Below, one piece after another: positions 58,829 to 64,000 of a stretch of 64,000 bases of DNA. The notes under the pieces were generated by a model that was given only the letters and a program-made list of their open reading frames with translations, did no database searches and was not told the DNA's origin. The position numbers and the translations under genes were made by a program. Position 1 is the first letter of the stretch. The number at the start of each line of letters is the position of its first letter. The stretch is from Haloplanus aerogenes (GTDB taxonomy: Archaea; Halobacteriota; Halobacteria; Halobacteriales; Haloferacaceae): assembly GCF_003856835.1 (NCBI RefSeq), contig NZ_CP034145.1, forward strand, positions 1,364,001-1,428,000, read 5' to 3'.

Positions 58829-60157
58829 ATGCCCGACGGAGACGGTGGCCGTGTCCCGGACGTCGCTGGCATTCGCGACGACGTGCGCTCGGAGCTGATC
58901 ACCTTCGTCAGATCGCTTCGACACGCCGGGGTGGACGTACCGGCGAGTGCGGCCATCGTCGCGACTCGGGCACTCGTGGAAGTTGGGTTCGACGACGAGA
59001 AGCGTGCACGGGCAGCGCTCAGAGCGGCACTCGTGAGTCGGCCGGAGGATATCGACCGATTCGACCGGGCGTTTGGGGAGTTCTGGGATCGGCTGACTGC
59101 GCACCTGTCGCTCGCCGAGACCGGCGGGTCGGAACGCGGAGCGGACGACGGCGACACGCCGGGTGGCCACCTCGCGTCCGTCGGCGACGCAGAACTGCCC
59201 GAACTGGACGGCGCCGACCCGGAGCGGGACGACGACACGTTCGACTCGACACACGATCGGACGGGCGGCGTCGGCATCGTTGGCGACGCCGAGGCCGCCG
59301 AGAACGAGAAGGAAGCGGTGGTGACGGCGACGTACAGTCCCGCCGGACAGCCGAAACGGGTCTCGGTCACCCTCTCGCCATCCACCGACGACGAGGAGTT
59401 GATGCGTGCAGTCGGGCGACTCTCGCGGGCCGTCGCGACCGAACGAGGGCGGCAGTGGCGGCCCACCACGACGGGGGAGCGAGCGGACGTGAGACGCTCG
59501 TTGCGAAAGAGCATCTCGACCGGCGGTGCCATCCTCTCCGTGCCCGAACAGCGCCGGGCGCGAACGGCGAGCAGAGTGCTCGTCATCGCGGACGTGAGCC
59601 GGTCGGTTCTCGACGTCGTCGACCGCTCCTTCCTCTTGCGGTGGCTCCGGGCCCTCCGGGCTCGGACACGCAACTGTCGGGTGTTCCTCTTCGACACCGA
59701 CATCAAAGAGGTGACGAGCGCGTTCGATGCCGGGTCGACGCGCGTCGCCGTCGACGCACTCCGGGATGCCGAGACGGCGTGGGGTGGCGGCACTCGAATC
59801 GGTCACGCCGTCACGACGGTTCGGGACGAGTACGCCGATGCCGTCGACAGGCGGACGACTGTTCTTATTATGAGCGACGGTCTAGATATGGGGGACGTAT
59901 CGGAACTCGAATCCGGAATGGCCTGGCTCTCGCGTCGGGCCGCGACGGTGCTGTGGCTGAATCCGCTGGCCGCCGCCCCGGACTACGAACCGGCCGCCGC
60001 CGGAATCTCCACTGCGCTGCCGTTCGTCGACGGCCTGTTCGCGTTCACCGGGCCGGACGACATCACGGAGATAGCCCGTCAGCTCACTCGATACGGCCGT
60101 GGAGGAGCGATCGGCTACGAACACGATCCCCGACGGGGGAGCCGAATACAATCATGA
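58829..60157 (+). CDS. coxE: VWA-domain protein (CoxE-like)
   Basis: 442 residues. The N-terminal part is helical and acidic (RSELITFVRSLRHAGVDVPASAAIVATRALVEVGFDDEKRARAALRAALVSRPEDIDRFDRAFGEFW). Residues 255-425 form the von Willebrand A domain with the MIDAS-like sequence VLVIADVSRSVLDVV in place of DxSxS, and VLIMSDGLDMGDV. It is the expected partner of the MoxR ATPase. A DVSRS MIDAS is complete, so metal binding is plausible. The start is the ATG at MPDGDGGRVPDVAGIRDDVR, six bases after the coxD stop. Confidence 0.88.
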   Translation: MPDGDGGRVPDVAGIRDDVRSELITFVRSLRHAGVDVPASAAIVATRALVEVGFDDEKRARAALRAALVSRPEDIDRFDRAFGEFWDRLTAHLSLAETGGSERGADDGDTPGGHLASVGDAELPELDGADPERDDDTFDSTHDRTGGVGIVGDAEAAENEKEAVVTATYSPAGQPKRVSVTLSPSTDDEELMRAVGRLSRAVATERGRQWRPTTTGERADVRRSLRKSISTGGAILSVPEQRRARTASRVLVIADVSRSVLDVVDRSFLLRWLRALRARTRNCRVFLFDTDIKEVTSAFDAGSTRVAVDALRDAETAWGGGTRIGHAVTTVRDEYADAVDRRTTVLIMSDGLDMGDVSELESGMAWLSRRAATVLWLNPLAAAPDYEPAAAGISTALPFVDGLFAFTGPDDITEIARQLTRYGRGGAIGYEHDPRRGSRIQS

Positions 60158-60185
60158 TAACTCACACATCACGGGGACGATACGC

Positions 60186-61325
60186 ATGACTGCAGGCGAC
60201 TGGAGCGTACCGGAAACGGAAGTACTGGACGCGGTCGGCGACGCCATCGACGACCACCACGCGGTGTTGGCGACGGTCGTCGATGTCGTCGGCAACGCGT
60301 ACCGGCGCCCGGGGGCGAAGATGGTCGTCGCCGACGAGGGTGACGGCATCGGGTCCATCACCGCCGGCTGCCTCGAAGACGAGGTGCTCGCGATTGCCGA
60401 GGATGTCGTCGCGGAGGGACGCCCACACGTCGAACAGTTCGACCTCACCGGCGACGACGACGTGTGGGGACTCGGCGTCGGCTGTAACGGCGTCATCGAC
60501 ATCTTGCTCGAACCGCTCGACGACAGCTACCGTCCCGTCGTCGACGCCTACGAGCGTGGTGAGGACATCATCGTCCTGACGGTGATCGAATCCGGCGCCT
60601 CGGACGCTCGGCGCGGCGACCGGGCGTACGCCACGCGGGCGGACGGGTCGCTGTCGTTCGACGCCTCGGGCTGGCCGGACTGGCTGATCGATGCACTCGA
60701 AGACCCGGCCACGGAACTGCTCGCGGCCGAAACGTCGGACTCCCTCGAATTCGAGCACGACGGCGAGCGAGTCGAGGTGTTCGTCGACGCCGTGACGGCG
60801 CCACCGGAGCTAGTGATCTTCGGCTCCGGTCACGACGTCGCACCCGTCGCGGACCTCGGTTCACGCGTCGACTTCCGCGTGACGGTGGCGAGTTTCCGTG
60901 GCGCAGCCGCTACCAGCGACCGCTTTCCGGACGCCGACAGGGTCGTCTCGACCTCACCGGCCACCATCCGGGAGACGCTCGACTTTGACGAGAACACGTA
61001 TGCGGTCGTGATGACACACAACTTCGTCGACGATCACATCGCTCTCGAGGAGCTACTCGAGACTCCCGTCCCGTACATCGGTCTCCTCGGCCCTCGCGAG
61101 CGATTCGAGGAGATCCGCGACGAACTCAGGGATGGGGGGGTGGAACTGAGCGAGGAGGATCTGGACCGCATCTTCACGCCCGCAGGACTCGATCTGGGCG
61201 GCGGGACGCCGTTTCACATCGCGCAGTCTGTCGTCGCCGAGGTCACGGCGATCCGATTCGGTCGCGAGCCGACTCATCTCACGGAACGCGAGGGCCACAT
61301 CCACGAGCGCCCGTCGCTGGAGTGA
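60186..61325 (+). CDS. XdhC/CoxF maturation factor
   Basis: 379 residues from the ATG at MTAGDWSVPETEVLDAVGDA. Domain 1 is the XdhC_CoxI part (AVLATVVDVVGNAYRRPGAKMVV, GSITAGCLEDEVLAIAEDVV, WGLGVGCNGVIDILLEPL, with conserved cysteines GC). Domain 2 is a Rossmann-like XdhC_C (ELVIFGSGHDVAPVADLGSRV, AVVMTHNFVDDHIALEELL, YIGLLGPRERFEEI). XdhC-type proteins bind molybdenum cofactor and help sulfurate it before insertion. The arrangement suggests it serves the CoxL enzyme encoded opposite. Confidence 0.9.
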   Translation: MTAGDWSVPETEVLDAVGDAIDDHHAVLATVVDVVGNAYRRPGAKMVVADEGDGIGSITAGCLEDEVLAIAEDVVAEGRPHVEQFDLTGDDDVWGLGVGCNGVIDILLEPLDDSYRPVVDAYERGEDIIVLTVIESGASDARRGDRAYATRADGSLSFDASGWPDWLIDALEDPATELLAAETSDSLEFEHDGERVEVFVDAVTAPPELVIFGSGHDVAPVADLGSRVDFRVTVASFRGAAATSDRFPDADRVVSTSPATIRETLDFDENTYAVVMTHNFVDDHIALEELLETPVPYIGLLGPRERFEEIRDELRDGGVELSEEDLDRIFTPAGLDLGGGTPFHIAQSVVAEVTAIRFGREPTHLTEREGHIHERPSLE

Positions 61326-61359
61326 CGGGGTCCTCGACTGCGCGTGGCGCGCCGTCGGC

Positions 61360-61365
61360 AAAAAA
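61360..61365 (-). terminator. T-run terminator downstream of the coxM-like gene
   Basis: Six A residues on the plus strand form T6 on the minus strand, about 33 bases after the coxM stop, in the gap between two convergent operons. Archaeal termination at T-runs is usual. Confidence 0.45.
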
Positions 61366-61397
61366 TCCGCAGGTCCGACGCTGGATCGATCCCGAGC

Positions 61398-62270
61398 CTA
61401 CGGGGCCGTGCCGCTGCGGTCGGTAACTCCGGTGACTGCTTGCTCCGTGTACACTTCGAGGAGCGTCGAGCGGTACTCCGCCGACGCCTGATTGTCGTCC
61501 ATCAGTTCGAACGCCTCGATTTCGTCGGTCGCGTGAGCCGCCGCTGCCGAGATATCGTCCTCGTCGAGGGTGGTTCCCACGAGTTCCTCCTCGACGACGG
61601 GGAGTCTCATGGCGTGGTCGACCGCGCCTGTCGCAGCGACCCGCGCGGAGTCGACGACGCCGTCGTCGAACTCGATGACGACGGCCACGCCGACCATCGC
61701 GTAGCCCGAGGACGGGCTGGGCTTTTTGACGTACGTGCCGATGTCGTGTGTCGGCACCTCGACGGCCGTGAGGAGTTCGCCGTCGTCGAGGGCGGTCCCG
61801 TACAGGCCGGTGAAAAAGTCGTCCGCGGAGATGGTTCGATGGCCGTCTGGCCCCGCCGCGTGCAGGGTCGCGTCCGCGGCGAGTACCGCCGCCGGCAGGT
61901 CGGACGCCGGATCGGCGTGGGCGAGATTGCCCCCCACGGTTCCGCGATTGCGCACCTGCACGTCTCCGATGGCCTCGGCGGCCTGAGTGACGGCCGGCAT
62001 CGCGTCGTGGAGCGTGTCGTCGCCGGCGACCGTGCTGTAGCTGGTGAGCGCCCCGATTTCGACGACTCCGTCGCCCCGATCCACGCCGTGCAGGTCGTCG
62101 ATACCCCCGATGTCGATCACGACGTCCGGGCTCGCGAGCCCGGATTTCATCGTCGGGAGGAGACTGTGTCCCCCCGCCAGTATCTCGGTCTGTCCCTCCT
62201 GTTCCGCGAGGAGGGTGATCGCCTCTTCGACGCTCTCTGCACGCCTGTATTCGAATTCGGACGGGAACAT
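61398..62270 (-). CDS. coxM: Molybdenum hydroxylase medium (FAD) subunit, CoxM-like
   Basis: 290 residues from the ATG at MFPSEFEYRRAESVEEAITL. FAD-binding motifs of the PCMH fold: TEILAGGHSLLPTMKSGLASP (AGGHS) and QVRNRGTVGGNLAHADPASDLPAAVLAADA (TxGGN). The C-terminal part is a CO_deh_flav_C domain (SGYAMVGVAVVIEF and ATGAVDHAMRL). It carries electrons from the [2Fe-2S] subunit to quinone or another acceptor. Its ATG overlaps the coxL stop (ATGA); the small Fe-S subunit gene is not in this window. Confidence 0.92.
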   Translation of the reverse strand: MFPSEFEYRRAESVEEAITLLAEQEGQTEILAGGHSLLPTMKSGLASPDVVIDIGGIDDLHGVDRGDGVVEIGALTSYSTVAGDDTLHDAMPAVTQAAEAIGDVQVRNRGTVGGNLAHADPASDLPAAVLAADATLHAAGPDGHRTISADDFFTGLYGTALDDGELLTAVEVPTHDIGTYVKKPSPSSGYAMVGVAVVIEFDDGVVDSARVAATGAVDHAMRLPVVEEELVGTTLDEDDISAAAAHATDEIEAFELMDDNQASAEYRSTLLEVYTEQAVTGVTDRSGTAP

Positions 62271-64000
62271 CAGTCCGCACCTCCGGGCTCCGCCGTCGCG
62301 TTCTGGATCGCCTGCCACACCGTCTCGTCGGTCAACGGCATGTCGATGTGGTCGATGCCGAACGGTTGGAGTGCGTCGGTGACCGCGTTCACGACGGCCG
62401 GCGGGGCCGCAATCGTCCCCGCCTCACCGATCCCCTTCGCCCCGAGGGGGTTGTGCGGACTCGGCGTCACCGTGTGATCGGTCTCGTACTCCGGCACCTG
62501 CAACGCCTTGGGGAGCGTGTAGTCCTGCATGGACCCGGTGAGGAGCGTGCCGTTCTCGTCGTACTCGACGCCCTCGAAGAGCCCCTGTCCGAGGCCCTGT
62601 GCGATGGCGCCGTGTACCTGCCCCTCGACGATCTTCGGGTTGATCTGGTTGCCACAGTCGTCGACTGCGATATATCGCTCGAGGTCGATCTCGCCGGTGT
62701 CCGGATCGACTTCGACGACGACGATGTGGGTGCCGAAGGGGAACACTAGGTTCTCGGGGTCGTAGAAGTTCGTGGCCTCCAGCCCGGGCGACGTACCGTC
62801 GGGGAGGTCGTGTGCCAGATACGCCTCGCGGGCGACCTCCTTGATGGTCATAGATCGCTCCGGTGCACCGGCGACCTGGAATTCGCCGTCCTCGAACTCC
62901 AGGTCTTCCTCGCTCACCTCCAGGTGATGTGCCGCAATCGTCCCCGCCTTCTCGACGACCTCTCGGGACGCCTCGACGATTGCACTGCCGCCGACGGAGA
63001 CGCTCCGAGAGCCGTAGGTGCCCATCCCCATGGGCACTTCATCGGTGTCGCCTTCGATCACCTCGATGTCGTCGTAGTCGACGCCGAGTTCGTCGGCGAC
63101 GATCTGGGCGTACGTCGTCTCGTGGCCCTGACCGTGGCCGGACGTGCCACAGTAGACCGTCACCGCTCCCGACGGGTGGAATCTGACGACGCCGTTCTCG
63201 TAGAGCCCCAGCTGGCCACCGATCTGACCGATGATCTCCGAGGGACCGTAGCCACAGGATTCGTTGTAACACGAGATCCCGATCCCGAGATATCGCCCCT
63301 CTTCGCGGAGATCGGCCTGCTTCTCGCGCAGCGCCTCGAGGTCGGCCATCTCGAGGGCCCGATCCAGCGTCTTGTCGTAATCGCCGGAGTCGTAGACGAG
63401 TCCCGTCGCCGTCTCGTGCGGGAAGTCGTCACGGGGGACGAAGTTCTTGCGACGGAACTCCGTCGGTTCCATGTCCAGTTCCCTGGCGGCGAGCGTTGCC
63501 AGCCGTTCGATGACGTACGACGCTTCGGGTCGGCCGGCGCCACGGTACGGCTCGGTCGGCGTCGCGTTCGTGAACACCTCCTTCACCTCGCAGTAGACGT
63601 TCTCGACGTCGTACTGGCCGGGGAGCATCAGCGCGTATCCGTGGGCTGGCATCAGCGGTCCCCACGTGGAGAGATACCCTCCGAGGTCACCGTACGTCTC
63701 GACCCGGAGCGCCTGGATCGAGCCGTCCTCGTCGACCGCTATCTCGGCAGTGGTCTCTTGCCCACGCCCGTGGCCGGTCGACACGTACGCTTCGGTTCGC
63801 GTCGCCTGCCACTTCACGGGGCGCTCCAACTGTAGCGAACACCAGGCGGTGAGCGTCTCGTCCGGGTGTGCCGAGTCCTTGCTCCCGAAGCCACCCCCGA
63901 CCTCCGGCGCGATGACGCGCATCTTCTGCTCCGGGAAGTCGAGCATGTCGGCCATGAACCGACGGTGGAGGTGGGGGCACTGCGTCCCCATGTGAACCAC
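62270..64000 (-). CDS. coxL: Molybdopterin-binding large subunit, CoxL-like form II (partial)
   Basis: The frame runs off the window end; the visible part is the last 576 residues. Molybdopterin features: VIAPEVGGGFGSKDSAHPDE, ATPTEPYRGAGRPEASYVIERL, GTSGHGQGHETTYAQIVADELG and GTYGSRSVSVGGSAIVEAS. The active-site loop reads PYRGAGR, which is the form II signature (AYRGAGR), not AYxCSFR of proven CO dehydrogenases; the copper-ligand cysteine is therefore missing. It likely oxidises an aldehyde or N-heterocycle rather than CO. The Glu near the C-terminus in LGAKGIGEAGTIAAPPAV matches the catalytic Glu of the xanthine oxidase family. Confidence 0.92.
   Translation of the reverse strand: MVHMGTQCPHLHRRFMADMLDFPEQKMRVIAPEVGGGFGSKDSAHPDETLTAWCSLQLERPVKWQATRTEAYVSTGHGRGQETTAEIAVDEDGSIQALRVETYGDLGGYLSTWGPLMPAHGYALMLPGQYDVENVYCEVKEVFTNATPTEPYRGAGRPEASYVIERLATLAARELDMEPTEFRRKNFVPRDDFPHETATGLVYDSGDYDKTLDRALEMADLEALREKQADLREEGRYLGIGISCYNESCGYGPSEIIGQIGGQLGLYENGVVRFHPSGAVTVYCGTSGHGQGHETTYAQIVADELGVDYDDIEVIEGDTDEVPMGMGTYGSRSVSVGGSAIVEASREVVEKAGTIAAHHLEVSEEDLEFEDGEFQVAGAPERSMTIKEVAREAYLAHDLPDGTSPGLEATNFYDPENLVFPFGTHIVVVEVDPDTGEIDLERYIAVDDCGNQINPKIVEGQVHGAIAQGLGQGLFEGVEYDENGTLLTGSMQDYTLPKALQVPEYETDHTVTPSPHNPLGAKGIGEAGTIAAPPAVVNAVTDALQPFGIDHIDMPLTDETVWQAIQNATAEPGGAD

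Overview
The window is chromosomal DNA from a haloarchaeon (class Halobacteria, species not identifiable from this alone). The evidence is the high GC content with GC-rich third codon positions, strongly acidic predicted proteins, TATA-like boxes 25-30 bases ahead of start codons (leaderless mRNAs), Tat-type signal peptides, a PGF-CTERM anchor, archaeal translation proteins (aIF1A, archaeal GluRS, aMBF1), isoprenoid lipid genes and a haloarchaeal-type transducer. It is densely packed, and no rRNA, tRNA, CRISPR array or intact transposase gene was found.

0-13 kb: the end of an acetyl-CoA synthetase gene, an SSS-family symporter with a 42-residue partner, a GNAT acetyltransferase with a zinc-finger tail, a haloacid-dehalogenase-like hydrolase, and a complete branched-chain-amino-acid-type ABC importer (binding protein, two permeases, two ATPases) followed by a thioredoxin-like protein. 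Next come a universal stress protein and a respiratory block: cytochrome oxidase subunit I with several very small membrane proteins.

13-25 kb: the GTPase Drg, a strange Trp/Pro-rich protein, glyoxalase-fold and MDR oxidoreductase genes, the transcription cofactor aMBF1, an alanyl-tRNA editing protein, a surface protein with carboxypeptidase-regulatory-like repeats, serine acetyltransferase, and RNase J overlapping a polyprenyl diphosphate synthase. RNase J appears to have a long structured leader.

25-45 kb: a CHRD protein, membrane proteins (YdjM-like, MscS), a BBE-type flavoprotein, an HtrVIII-like transducer, an IscA/ErpA protein, histidinol dehydrogenase, a MOT1-type molybdate/sulfate transporter, gamma-glutamyltransferase, a relic of an IS200/IS605-type element next to broken coding sequence, a CBS protein, a small zinc-ribbon protein, aIF1A, a zinc-type dehydrogenase, a TrkA/RCK potassium channel, an MFS carrier and a Na/Ca exchanger.

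45-57 kb: a ring-cleaving dioxygenase, an SnoaL-like protein, and an apparently uncharacterised locus of two geranylgeranyl-reductase-type flavoproteins flanking two tandem paralogous 353-residue membrane proteins. After these come a D-2-hydroxyacid dehydrogenase, a fumarylacetoacetase-family hydrolase, glutamyl-tRNA synthetase and a class III aminotransferase.

57-64 kb: a molybdenum-hydroxylase (cox) locus with CoxG, the MoxR ATPase CoxD, the VWA protein CoxE and an XdhC/CoxF maturation factor on the plus strand, facing CoxM and CoxL on the minus strand. CoxL carries the form II signature and runs off the window end.

The observations I rate highest are the in-frame array of four three-base-loop hairpins inside the thioredoxin-like gene, the Trp-Pro repeat protein, the paired flavoprotein/membrane-paralogue locus, the structured RNase J leader and the TnpB-less IS605-like relic.
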